Shown piece after piece: positions 8,801-15,917 of a stretch of DNA of 23,225 nucleotides. Positions within the stretch are counted from its first letter, which is position 1. Every line of letters begins with the position of its first letter. Source of the DNA: Ruminococcaceae bacterium UBA1767 (GTDB lineage: Bacteria > Bacillota > Clostridia > Oscillospirales > Acutalibacteraceae); assembly GCA_002315505.1 (NCBI GenBank), contig DCGX01000078.1, positions 1-23,225 on the forward strand. The letters run 5' to 3'. Below the pieces are notes generated by a model that was not told the origin of the DNA, searched no databases, and was given only the letters and a program-made list of their open reading frames with translations. Made by a program: the position numbers and the translations under genes.

Positions 8801-10012
8801 GATGAGGATTGTGAGCAAGTATGTGATAAGTCTCTCAGGTGACATAGCATTGATCTCAGCATCTGTATAACGAGTGTTATACGGCTGGAAGAGAGCTTCT
8901 GCAAGCATATCATCTGTAACAACAGCCTTAGCAACATTTACAAGGTTGTTGAGGAGGTTATCGTTGCTGCCCATTGTCCATGTGAACTTTGCTCTGTATG
9001 TAGATGAAAGCATTGTGTTGAGAAGAGAACCAACAACATTGTTGAACTGTGATACAAGAGTTGCATCAGTAAAGTCATACTGAGCGATTGTATAGTCAAC
9101 GTTGAGGATCTGAGCATACTCGTTCATAGCGCTCTTATCTTTTGTGTCATCGTTGAGGATGTTGTAATCTTCATCAGTTACCATCTCTGTAACACCACAG
9201 AACTTGTTGAGCTCATACTTAACGTTACCATTAAGGAGATCTACAAGAAGAGTATTGTAAAGTGTCTTAAGAGCTATATCGATGAAATCATACATTGTAC
9301 CTGTTGATACGCTTGTCTTACCCTCAAGCTCAGGAACTTCCTTAACTACAACCTGATCGATAAGTGTCTGAGCCATTGTATCGATTGAGTAGCTTGCGAT
9401 ATCTTCCGGAGCATCAGCATCATATACAGCATCATAAAGAAGGCTCTTGAGGAGCTTGTTTAAGTCTGTGTAATCGCTGAGGTCAACAACGCTCGGAAGA
9501 ATTGTACCGAGGTTGATTGTCTGGTTAGCGTAGCTAACAAAAATGTCTTTGTTCTCGTACAAGAAACCTAATACCTGATAGATAACGTCAACATCAGTCT
9601 TACCGGCTGTTGTTCTTCTGATACCGCCATCTGATTCAGGCTTAAAGGAATTTGCACTAAGTGTTGACAAATCACCCAACAAACCACCGAATGATTTGAA
9701 CACACCACTGTTTACCAAAGCATAAACAGAGTCCATTGTAGCGTCAACTGATGTAACATCAAGTTCACCGATTCCGAAAAGGTCATCGGATGTCAAGTGA
9801 ATCTGCTCTACGTTAAGCATACGGTCAAGCTCATCCATAGCTGCTGATGCATACTGCTGTGTAGTAAGAACAGGCTTATCGAGACCATTGTACTGGTTAG
9901 CGATAGCTGAGTTCTTATACTCAGTATAAGCTGCACTGGCACCTACAACGAGAGTTGAGCAAATCATAACGATAGCGAGAATGACGCTGATAAATCTTTT
10001 TGCATTACTCAT
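5861..10012 (-). CDS. Large secreted dockerin-bearing protein with FIVAR-like units (1383 aa)
   Basis: First gene of the secreted-protein cluster. The start is ATG 10012, giving signal peptide MSNAKRFISVILAIVMICST...GASA and preceded by GGAGGTG (10023-10029) 10 nt upstream; an in-frame TTG at 10195 lacks a ribosome binding site and would bury the signal peptide. Residues about 28-700 are mostly helical with no family I recognise. Residues about 700-900 are richer in beta and Thr. Residues about 945-1220 contain at least two FIVAR-like units (ANYSDATAWDNY, AKYTAESWANY). A Gly/Pro/Thr linker (about 1222-1241) leads to a beta domain with a PG...GTTL motif (about 1242-1312) and a C-terminal dockerin (1313-1383: DVDCDG...SAYDLI and DGDMDAYDLI). 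No catalytic motif was found. It may be a large scaffold-bound structural protein; function is unassigned. Confidence 0.85.
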   Translation of the reverse strand: MSNAKRFISVILAIVMICSTLVVGASAAYTEYKNSAIANQYNGLDKPVLTTQQYASAAMDELDRMLNVEQIHLTSDDLFGIGELDVTSVDATMDSVYALVNSGVFKSFGGLLGDLSTLSANSFKPESDGGIRRTTAGKTDVDVIYQVLGFLYENKDIFVSYANQTINLGTILPSVVDLSDYTDLNKLLKSLLYDAVYDADAPEDIASYSIDTMAQTLIDQVVVKEVPELEGKTSVSTGTMYDFIDIALKTLYNTLLVDLLNGNVKYELNKFCGVTEMVTDEDYNILNDDTKDKSAMNEYAQILNVDYTIAQYDFTDATLVSQFNNVVGSLLNTMLSSTYRAKFTWTMGSNDNLLNNLVNVAKAVVTDDMLAEALFQPYNTRYTDAEINAMSPERLITYLLTILINNSADELWVPESTATLREFGFICLEQLLATAAPELDFSSMDRNSTDTLVIMGIDFAIYNINAVLDMNLEYVYTMAGVDAQLAKAAKYGVDNYGGLLNGMTFNNKNDGWRTFDDILFSILDKTWLPEECYTATYCFKTLLIDTLIDGILDLDVAGMLGKLENNHPGGLNDTPKEVILGLAIRIINIIFPNAINANAKTFDAIATNSALAGTIDAIFSDLYNCRANLVAGILPTLCDILDLTNEQEFEFPEYTYEETLYEKTGAIDTFITMRNESTGINTGFTYYDNGVKKFQQDQLYTYEIKSITCTPATATAFTGSSVKFSTVNVPGYDWTSSANPTLAGGQTGYIHLTGTCATLAGTSVRIAVTYDVLTEDGTPLTDAPITDYIYTLVTKTASDEETLTEITSTNYDVNIPSYNYCASVRDITRIEATVVNRTTADATVDVTAVTTDTTNYATLQKLLNTGYIELTTNNVAKAGYLDSDGDLHATKTSFNIFKTTEAYDLLPDVAPEDDPEAKTKADAWAEIQAAGEIKASTGKLTSYCKFANLNLAYMIGGTNINSGSKKTSVFCYNNFNLAGILSSELNKHRQAANYSDATAWDNYMTAMNNAAAAVYAPYQNGTFAGIATTSKYLKMQNAAPALVTAIEALDECEEGGGFDGILAIIDSVNPDNVDENGDKLSYDDPAYKFFGVADYEAYTYYNYKDEYKAATRAYESTLVPDEDGNYKTVSALKVAELEHRLGLYAGRLIEKDVIKTHLQKQFNAAQALTSENEAKYTAESWANYVKAYNFANTVLGTAAESLNQTKVNKAYEILIENEKCLVLDSGDQPGGDTPTFTPIDPDTDVALTVVETADEGLLLCGIQPGVDGTTLFETTGCTVEVEMAGAKIATGDTINIKDNGGNIIATYTVCITGDVDCDGAAGSAYDLIVYINVVNNLLSPSALIATAGDLEGSDGDMDAYDLISVINVVNNMSIIDFNNRTLA

Positions 10013-10294
10013 TTTAGGATTGCACCTCCATAAATATTTGTGGGTAAAAACCCTGACGCCAGTTAACCGGTGGTGTCCCCCGTGCGACATCATCACGCTC
10101 ATCATTCCTTTCGGAAACGTCTGAATTAATATACTGCTATCTTCCCATTTCAGCGTATCTTCAGGCTTTTCCTCCTTGAACAAAGGCGTCAACAAGACGC
10201 GGAATAAACCAGCGGATGCTATCGCATTCGCAGAGCAATAAGTCGGAACAGCTTATTTTAGAGCAGACTATTCCCTCATATTACTCTTATGGTT
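10013..10294 (-). promoter_or_regulatory. Long 5' leader with many potential RNA helices (candidate cis-regulatory RNA)
   Basis: About 280 nt lie between the predicted transcription start (near 10294) and the ATG of the 1383-aa gene. On the minus-strand RNA I see GGAATA/TATTCC (10269-10274 with 10201-10206) enclosing two hairpins: AATAAG/CTTATT (10252-10257, 10237-10242) and GCGAATGC/GCATCCGC with a GATA loop and one A-C mismatch (10224-10231, 10212-10219). Then GCGTC/GACGC (10196-10200, 10186-10190), which competes with a long-range TGACGCC/GGCGTCA pairing (10185-10191 with 10054-10060). TTCC-GAAA-GGAA (10105-10116) is a GNRA tetraloop hairpin. GGGT-TTTT-ACCC (10042-10053) lies 12 nt before the ribosome binding site. 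It does not match any riboswitch class I can recall. Confidence 0.5.
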
Positions 10295-10300
10295 ATCTTA

Positions 10301-10329
10301 ACTATACTCTAAACAATCAATAAAGTCAA
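10301..10329 (-). promoter_or_regulatory. Sigma-A promoter of the secreted-protein cluster
   Basis: On the minus strand -35 TTGACT (10324-10329), a 17-nt spacer and -10 TATAGT (10301-10306). It faces away from the lipoprotein promoter and is followed by the 280-nt leader. It is the only convincing promoter found for the three-gene cluster. Confidence 0.8.
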
Positions 10330-10493
10330 TAAATATTTGATACAATTTCTTAATTTGTGCATGTTGAACATATTATAATCGCTGAATTTGTGCGACTTTG
10401 CTTTGCTGAAAATAATTACATTTTTCCTATACATTTATATATATAATAAACGACTTTTTTCTGCTGTTTTTTTACATCATCAGAAAAAAATCC

Positions 10494-10522
10494 TTGATTT
10501 TCCTTTTAAAATAATCTATAAT
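10494..10522 (+). promoter_or_regulatory. Sigma-A promoter of the BMP-like lipoprotein gene
   Basis: -35 TTGATT (10494-10499), 17-nt spacer, perfect -10 TATAAT (10517-10522). The predicted start near 10529 gives a short leader of about 36 nt. The rest of the 10330-10490 stretch is AT-rich and holds only a weak dyad and a 9-bp direct repeat. Confidence 0.8.
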
Positions 10523-10564
10523 AGTTTAAGTATTATACCCTATTTACTTTTAGGAGGATTTTCC

Positions 10565-11620
10565 ATGAAAAATTTAAGAAGAGTCCTTTCAATCATTCTT
10601 GCCGTTGTTATGTGCCTTTCATTGGCATCCTGTTCAATGGTTGATACTGAGGACACGAAGATTACTAACGATAATATTAAAATCGGTGTTGTCATTCCGG
10701 GTAAAACGGAGCTTGGCGACGGAGAGTTTAATGATATCAACTCAATTGTCACAATCAATACTATTGATAAGCTGACATCCTTCGGTTACGGAATAAGCTC
10801 CGACCGTTTCCACTATAAGGACAGCGTTGACCCGACAAACGCAGATGCAGTTAAGGAAGCCATCACAAGCCTTATTAACCTTGAGTGTAACCTTATCTTC
10901 CTCGCTGATGCAGGTTATCAGAACTATGTTGCTGATTTTGCAAACGCAGAGGATAACAAGGACGTTAAGTTTGTTTGCCAGGATCTTGCAGATGGTGCAC
11001 AGACCGAGAACGTTTTCGGTTATTCAAACAATACAGAAGACGGTGCTTACCTTATGGGTATTGTTGCCGGTATGAAGGCAGCTGAGCTTAAGTCAGCCGC
11101 AGGCTTCATCGTTGAGGATGAAAACGATGTTGCTGAGCTTAACAGCTTCTCAAAGGGTGTATTGTCAGTAAACGCAACAGTAAAGGTTACTAAGGTTATC
11201 GCAAGTGATAACACAGCTGCTGACGTTGGCGAGCTCGTTAAGGCAGGCTGCAAGGTAATCGCTTCTGATTTCTATTCAGAGGACATTGACAATGCTGCTA
11301 ATGCAAACAAGATTTTCTTCTGCGGCTACGGTGTTGAAAATTACACAGATGCTGATTACGAAGGCGAGGAATCATACTTCCTTTGTGCTCCGATGTTTGA
11401 CTTCACTCAGTACTATATCAGTGTTATCAAGTCAATTGTTGACGAGCAGGAAACAACATCTTATGCAGGTGATTTCAAGCTCGGTTCAGTTTACATTTCC
11501 GGCTTTGGTGATGGTGTTGCCAACGGTACTGACAAGGCAGTTGCAACTGCTCAGACAGCTTTGGCAGGCGGTACACTTACAACAACTCCTGCTGTTACAA
11601 ATACTGCTCCCTTACAGTAA
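10565..11620 (+). CDS. BMP/PnrA-like substrate-binding lipoprotein (351 aa)
   Basis: Extracellular solute-binding lipoprotein resembling the BMP family (Med/PnrA), whose members bind nucleosides for ABC import; the actual ligand here is unknown. The signal peptide MKNLRRVLSIILAVVMCLS ends in lipobox LASC with the lipidated Cys at 23. The mature part shows family landmarks: IGVVIPG near the start, GEFND(I)NS, a LIFLADAGYQNYVADFA helix, then VFGYSNNTEDGAYLMGIVAGM, and a late GSVYISGFGDGV. ATG 10565 is preceded by AGGAGG (10552-10557) 7 nt away; the longer in-frame reading from 10388 would put an untranslated AT-rich run ahead of the signal peptide. A lone gene with its own promoter and terminator; no permease or ATPase is nearby. 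Its C-terminus is low-complexity (Thr/Ala/Gly-rich). Confidence 0.85.
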   Translation: MKNLRRVLSIILAVVMCLSLASCSMVDTEDTKITNDNIKIGVVIPGKTELGDGEFNDINSIVTINTIDKLTSFGYGISSDRFHYKDSVDPTNADAVKEAITSLINLECNLIFLADAGYQNYVADFANAEDNKDVKFVCQDLADGAQTENVFGYSNNTEDGAYLMGIVAGMKAAELKSAAGFIVEDENDVAELNSFSKGVLSVNATVKVTKVIASDNTAADVGELVKAGCKVIASDFYSEDIDNAANANKIFFCGYGVENYTDADYEGEESYFLCAPMFDFTQYYISVIKSIVDEQETTSYAGDFKLGSVYISGFGDGVANGTDKAVATAQTALAGGTLTTTPAVTNTAPLQ

Positions 11621-11638
11621 ACTAATCTGATACAATCG

Positions 11639-11679
11639 CATCCCGTCGCTTATAAAGTGACGGGATGATTTTTTATCTT
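11639..11679 (+). terminator. Terminator of the lipoprotein gene
   Basis: CATCCCGTCGC (11639-11649) pairs with GTGACGGGATG (11657-11667), 11 bp with one G-U, around a TTATAAA loop, followed by ATTTTTTATCTT. It lies 18 nt after the lipoprotein stop codon. Confidence 0.9.
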
Positions 11680-11708
11680 AAAAATACATTTCAATAAACT
11701 CAAAAATA

Positions 11709-11737
11709 TTGTAATAAAAATCTTTTTATGATAAAAT
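11709..11737 (+). promoter_or_regulatory. Sigma-A promoter of the GH127-like gene
   Basis: -35 TTGTAA (11709-11714), 17-nt spacer, -10 TAAAAT (11732-11737). The predicted start near 11744 is about 22 nt before the ATG and directly after the preceding terminator. Confidence 0.65.
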
Positions 11738-11765
11738 ACATTCATAAATTTCAGAGGTGACTATT

Positions 11766-13448
11766 ATGTTTGAAACGTTTAATCCGATACAAAGCGCAAA
11801 GCTCGTTCATCATTACATTACTAACATGGTCGATGAGGCTCAGGACAACCTGCCTTACTGGCTTCTTCTTCCTAATAAAAAGCCTGCCGAGGCCGCACAT
11901 TGCCGTGTTGACGATGCAGAGCTTGTCGGCTCATGGTATGAGGGACTTGTATCTGCAATGGAAATGCTCGGCACAAATGAAGGTGACGAGGTTAAGCAAT
12001 CACTCCGCCGTCATCTTATGAAATCGTGGGGCGAACATGGTCTGCGTTTCTGTGAAAAATATCCGTGGACACATACTGTTCATTCATCCTTCCACGAAAT
12101 GGGATATATCCTCCCCGGACTCAACAAGATTTCAGAAGAATATCCCGATGATGAAGAGGTTGAAATGCGAATTTCAAACCTTATAAAAGGTATGCGCAGT
12201 CTTGTAATTGAACGAAAAGTACGCACATTCTGGTCTGGTGACTACAACGAGGAAGTATCAATTTACGAATTCCCGAACGACGTTTATTTAAAGGACGGCG
12301 GATTCGATTTAACAAGGCATACAGGAAGAGGAGAGCAGGCAATCCGAAATGCAGTTATGCTTCAGGCACTCGTCAGAAGATATGAATTAAAGCACGACGA
12401 AAATGCTCTTGACCTTGCAATCGGTATCGCAAACTACGTCCTCGGTCCGTCAAGATATTTCAATTATAAAATGGAATACTTCGGACACGTTCATTCTGCA
12501 ACATGGTTTGCCTGCGGACTTGTAAAGCTCGGCAGACTTACCGACAATAAAGAATATATCGAAAAGGGTAAAGCAATTTACGATTACACACGTTCTATTT
12601 CATCGAGCTTCGGCTGGGTTCCCGAGTATGCTCAATGGCATCCGATGTCTGAGGAGCATTGCGAAACCTGCTGTATTCGAGATATGATTATCTGCGCCGA
12701 TGAGCTTATCAGATGCGGATACACTGAATACTGGAATGACATTAATCTCTTCGCAAGAAATCAGCTCATGGAGAATCAGGTTAAATACACCGGCTATGTC
12801 GTTTGTGACAACACTAAGCCCGATGGTAACGGCATCACATACCGTGACATTGACAAGAGGATGATAGGCGGATTCACGGGCGGAAGTGAACCCGATTCAA
12901 TTTCACTTACACGATTCCGTTCAATCGCTGGCTGTTGCGTCGGCACAGCTCCTGTTGCGCTTAAAACAATCTGGGATGATGCTCTGCTTGATGAAAACGG
13001 TATCCTCTGCGTAAATATTCCCTGTGACAAGGAAACCGACAAATATAAGATGGAATCATTTATTCCTAACGAGGGTAAGGTTAAAGTCACTGCAAAATTA
13101 AAAGGTAAATTCGGCTTCAGAATGTACGAGTGGATTGACACACCCGAATTTTACCTTAACGGCAACAAAATCGAAGCCGAGGTTAAAAACGGAATTGCCT
13201 TCGCTGAATTAAATGACAACGATGTATTTGAGCTTTGTTTCAGGCTCGAAACCGTTGCAAAGAAAGAAATTGTCAGAGATACGGAATATACCGTTTACTG
13301 GCGTGGCTGTGATGTTGTTGACATGACACCGAGAGGAGAGCACGTGCGACTTTATCAGCGTGATACGGACGCTCCGAAATATTACCCGTTACCCGAGGAT
13401 GTTGTATACACGGGTGCGGCAAATATGGGACCGACTCAGCAGAAATAA
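11766..13448 (+). CDS. GH127-like (beta-L-arabinofuranosidase family-like) putative glycosidase (560 aa)
   Basis: A cytoplasmic (no signal peptide) all-alpha-toroid type protein resembling the GH127/DUF1680 group. GH127 enzymes hold a zinc ion with a Glu-x-Cys pair and a later Cys-Cys pair, one Cys acting as nucleophile. Here, numbering from ATG 11766, E300-T-C302 (in HCETCCIRDM) and C390-C391 (in AGCCVGTAP) fit that pattern; 88 residues separate them, against 77 in the characterised HypBA1 as I recall it. The N-terminal two thirds are helical with Trp/Tyr/His-rich segments (SWYEG, HSSFHEMGY, HVHSATWF); the C-terminal part is beta-rich (MYEWIDTPEFYLNG). The start at ATG 11766 has GAGGTGA 5 nt upstream; an in-frame GTG at 11757 lies inside that site. 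A HAD phosphatase gene follows 10 nt later, suggesting a sugar-processing unit. Substrate is not predictable. Confidence 0.7.
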   Translation: MFETFNPIQSAKLVHHYITNMVDEAQDNLPYWLLLPNKKPAEAAHCRVDDAELVGSWYEGLVSAMEMLGTNEGDEVKQSLRRHLMKSWGEHGLRFCEKYPWTHTVHSSFHEMGYILPGLNKISEEYPDDEEVEMRISNLIKGMRSLVIERKVRTFWSGDYNEEVSIYEFPNDVYLKDGGFDLTRHTGRGEQAIRNAVMLQALVRRYELKHDENALDLAIGIANYVLGPSRYFNYKMEYFGHVHSATWFACGLVKLGRLTDNKEYIEKGKAIYDYTRSISSSFGWVPEYAQWHPMSEEHCETCCIRDMIICADELIRCGYTEYWNDINLFARNQLMENQVKYTGYVVCDNTKPDGNGITYRDIDKRMIGGFTGGSEPDSISLTRFRSIAGCCVGTAPVALKTIWDDALLDENGILCVNIPCDKETDKYKMESFIPNEGKVKVTAKLKGKFGFRMYEWIDTPEFYLNGNKIEAEVKNGIAFAELNDNDVFELCFRLETVAKKEIVRDTEYTVYWRGCDVVDMTPRGEHVRLYQRDTDAPKYYPLPEDVVYTGAANMGPTQQK

Positions 13449-13458
13449 GGTGGACATA

Positions 13459-14274
13459 ATGGGTATTTTTGACGGATGTATTCTCGCCTCGGACTATGAC
13501 GGAACGCTTGCACAGAGTGACGGTCAGATCGGAGAGAGAGTAAGAACTGCAATTAAATATTTCACTGATAACGGCGGATATTTCACCGTTTGTACAGGAA
13601 GAACCCGACAGGGCTTTCATGCATACGAGCCTTCAATAATCAACGCTCCCGTTCTGCTCGGTAACGGAGCTATAGCATATGACTTCGGTTCCGAAAAAAC
13701 AGTATTTCTCAACTGCATAGACAACGATGCGATTGATGAATTTGAAATGATAATCAACGGATATCCGGATATTGCAATTGAATTTTACACAACCGATTTC
13801 AAAAGCAGGGTTATTCATCCCGATGACAGAAGCCGTGCACATTTTGATTTTCAGTATATTAAATATGAAGTTGTTGACGATGTTAAATCCGAAGATTTTC
13901 CGCTTGTTAAAATCATGATAAGCGTCGGTGTCGAAAGAGTTGACGATTTTCAAAAATTTCTTGACAGTCTGAATCTGAAAAAAATAAAATATATTCCTCA
14001 GCACGGCGACTTTATTGAAATTATTTCAACAAAAACCGACAAGGGCCTCGGACTTTCATTGCTTGCCGAAAAGCTCGGATGTGACAAAAACAAAATATAT
14101 TCAATCGGTGACGGCTCAAATGATATTTCAATGCTCAAATCTGCAACAATCGGTTTCGTTCCGGAAAACGGTTGCGACGTTGCAAAAGAAAACGGGGATA
14201 TTATTGTATGCAGTAATAATGACGGTGCTGTTGCCGATGCGATATACAAAATCGAAGAATTACTCATGGCATAA
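13459..14274 (+). CDS. HAD-superfamily Cof-type phosphatase (271 aa)
   Basis: Cytoplasmic Mg-dependent phosphatase of the Cof/IIB group, whose members dephosphorylate sugar phosphates and related small molecules. Motif I is DYDGTL (nucleophile D12, acid/base D14); motif II is in VCTGRT; motif III Lys is likely in STKTDKG; motif IV is GDGSNDISML. The alpha/beta cap lies between motifs II and III, typical of IIB. Length is normal for the family. Start ATG 13459 has AAGGTGG (13447-13453), which overlaps the stop codon of the GH127-like gene, so the two genes are very likely translated from one mRNA. The substrate is unknown; the neighbour suggests a phosphorylated sugar. Confidence 0.85.
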   Translation: MGIFDGCILASDYDGTLAQSDGQIGERVRTAIKYFTDNGGYFTVCTGRTRQGFHAYEPSIINAPVLLGNGAIAYDFGSEKTVFLNCIDNDAIDEFEMIINGYPDIAIEFYTTDFKSRVIHPDDRSRAHFDFQYIKYEVVDDVKSEDFPLVKIMISVGVERVDDFQKFLDSLNLKKIKYIPQHGDFIEIISTKTDKGLGLSLLAEKLGCDKNKIYSIGDGSNDISMLKSATIGFVPENGCDVAKENGDIIVCSNNDGAVADAIYKIEELLMA

Positions 14275-14278
14275 AATT

Positions 14279-14302
14279 AAGGAGGCGGATAACCGTCTCC
14301 TT
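14279..14302. terminator. Bidirectional terminator between convergent HAD genes
   Basis: AAGGAGGCGG (14279-14288) pairs with CCGTCTCCTT (14293-14302), 10 bp with one G-U, loop ATAA. T-rich sequence follows on both strands (ATTATTATATTT on plus, AATTTTA on minus). It sits between stop codons at 14274 and 14313. Confidence 0.85.
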
Positions 14303-14312
14303 ATTATTATAT

Positions 14313-15104
14313 TTACAGCAACATTTCCCTGCATTTTTTTGCTACACTTGTACAGGTATCTGTCGAGTGTTTTTTTACCTCTTCCTTCGCTGTTTCCATT
14401 GCAATCGCTGTGCCTGCAACGTCTAACATCGGAATATCGTTGAAATTGTCACCGAAAACCATAACCTCATCGGTTGAGATTTCCATTGCCTTACATAGTT
14501 TTTCAATGCCTGTACCTTTATCGGTTAATGTAAAATCGAGCCACATATCACCCGCAATGGCAACAGTGAATTTGCTGCCCCATTTTGCTTTATATTCCTC
14601 TGCGATTTCTTTAACAGACCTGTGAAAAATTGCAACCTTGATTATATCCTCTTTGATTTCATCAACCGAGCTTACAACTACTGTTTCGTTGTGAAGAAAA
14701 TTTTCAACAATATTTCTGTATTCGTCAGTAGGATTAATAAGATAGGTTACTTCCTGTCCCGAAATCAACGGCTGTGTGTCGGGATATGTTTTATCAATAT
14801 CTGCAATCAGTTCTTCAAAGTCAGCTCTGTTAATAACTGTTTTTGAAATCACCTTTCCGTCTTTTACAACAAGCGAACCGTTTTCACAGCAAAAGACCAT
14901 ACCCTTAAGCATGTCTTCCGGGAAGAGCTTTTTAACCGCAGGATACTGTCTGCCACTTGCCACTCCGAAAGTATAGCCTGCTTTTTTCAATTCGACAATA
15001 GTCTGCATCGTTTCTGCATTCGGCATATTTTCCGTTGGCTTGTCTTCACTTACGCCAACATTAATAAGTGTTCCGTCAACGTCGCTGATAACTAATTTAA
15101 TCAT
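14313..15104 (-). CDS. HAD-superfamily Cof-type phosphatase (263 aa)
   Basis: A second Cof/IIB-type HAD phosphatase, not a close copy of the one at 13459. Motif I is DVDGTL (D8, D10), motif II lies in GVASGRQ, motif III Lys is near LTDKGTG and motif IV is GDNFNDIPML; the cap domain is between. Its start codon overlaps the end of the amidohydrolase gene by 8 nt (ATGATTAA), so translation is probably coupled. No clear ribosome binding site precedes its ATG, which agrees with coupling. It ends at the shared terminator with the convergent HAD gene. Substrate unknown. Confidence 0.85.
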   Translation of the reverse strand: MIKLVISDVDGTLINVGVSEDKPTENMPNAETMQTIVELKKAGYTFGVASGRQYPAVKKLFPEDMLKGMVFCCENGSLVVKDGKVISKTVINRADFEELIADIDKTYPDTQPLISGQEVTYLINPTDEYRNIVENFLHNETVVVSSVDEIKEDIIKVAIFHRSVKEIAEEYKAKWGSKFTVAIAGDMWLDFTLTDKGTGIEKLCKAMEISTDEVMVFGDNFNDIPMLDVAGTAIAMETAKEEVKKHSTDTCTSVAKKCREMLL

Positions 15105-15909
15105 AATTTACATCTAATACCTTTGCCAATGTTTTACCCAAAATATTATCCTTTGCATTATCGGAAATATTCAGATTTTTAAATCTTTCCATTTCATACT
15201 TGATATAATCAGCATTTTTATACGGGAAATCAAGTCCGAACAAGCTTCGTTCCTCCCCTGTCTGAAGGATGATTGTTTCAAGCTGTTCGTTTGTGAGAGT
15301 CCATTCGCCGTTTCCGTTTTTATCACTGATAGATGTCCATCCTGCGAACACTCTCGGCTGAACTCCGCCACGTGAGTTATTGCACATAACTGCAAGAGAT
15401 TCATTGAAGAAATGATATCCGCCCAAGTGCTCAAGGCTGAAACGTAAATTCTGGAAATTCCACGCAACCTCATCGTACAAAATCGGACGAACCCCACGAA
15501 GTCTATGCCAATGCATACCGCAATGGAAGGTGATAAACAATCCAAGCTCCTCTGCTCGCTGATATACTTCAAAGGACTTTTCTCCGTCGATATCAAATTC
15601 CTGATATGCAGGGTGCATCTTAATTCCCTTGAAGCCGTAATCAGCAATACGGTCAACCTCGTCACGCATACTCTTTGCGTTAAAATCAACTATACCGAAG
15701 CCGTAAATATCGTTTTCACCCTTAAGCTGATTGTAAAGCCACTCATTCGGCTTATCTGTATGTGAGGATTCCTCAAATCTGTCGTGAAAGCACGGGAACG
15801 CAACGCATTTGTCAATTCCGCATTCATCTAACAATCTTTTCAGATTATCAATTGAGCCTTCCTCTTTTATGTCCTCAGGGAACACGTGAGAATGATGTGC
15901 AAAAATCAT
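15097..15909 (-). CDS. Amidohydrolase family (PF04909-like) TIM-barrel metalloenzyme (270 aa)
   Basis: A cytoplasmic metal-dependent hydrolase or decarboxylase of the amidohydrolase-2 group. From ATG 15909, expected metal and catalytic residues are all in place: H6-S-H8 (strand 1), H99 in IKMHP, H129 in TFHCG, H161 in LEHLGG and D227 in GLDFP. Length is slightly short but normal for small members. The ATG has GGAGG (15915-15919) 5 nt upstream; an in-frame TTG at 15921 is less likely. The gene is followed by a HAD phosphatase overlapping it by 8 nt. A terminator hairpin ends just 21 nt before the ATG, leaving no room for a separate promoter. The substrate is unknown. Confidence 0.8.
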   Translation of the reverse strand: MIFAHHSHVFPEDIKEEGSIDNLKRLLDECGIDKCVAFPCFHDRFEESSHTDKPNEWLYNQLKGENDIYGFGIVDFNAKSMRDEVDRIADYGFKGIKMHPAYQEFDIDGEKSFEVYQRAEELGLFITFHCGMHWHRLRGVRPILYDEVAWNFQNLRFSLEHLGGYHFFNESLAVMCNNSRGGVQPRVFAGWTSISDKNGNGEWTLTNEQLETIILQTGEERSLFGLDFPYKNADYIKYEMERFKNLNISDNAKDNILGKTLAKVLDVNYD

Positions 15910-15917
15910 ATTTACCT

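Noticed and set aside
10013..10195. 61-residue N-terminal extension of the 1383-aa protein from a TTG at 10195
   Set aside because: No ribosome binding site at the TTG, and the extension would hide a clear signal peptide that has its own good site at 10023-10029.
10013..10294. T-box, cobalamin or c-di-GMP riboswitch in the leader
   Set aside because: I find neither the T-box sequence, the B12 box, nor the GEMM core motifs; only generic helices are seen.
14015..14443. 142-aa plus-strand frame overlapping the HAD gene and terminator
   Set aside because: It is out of frame with a gene that has all HAD motifs and it crosses a strong terminator.
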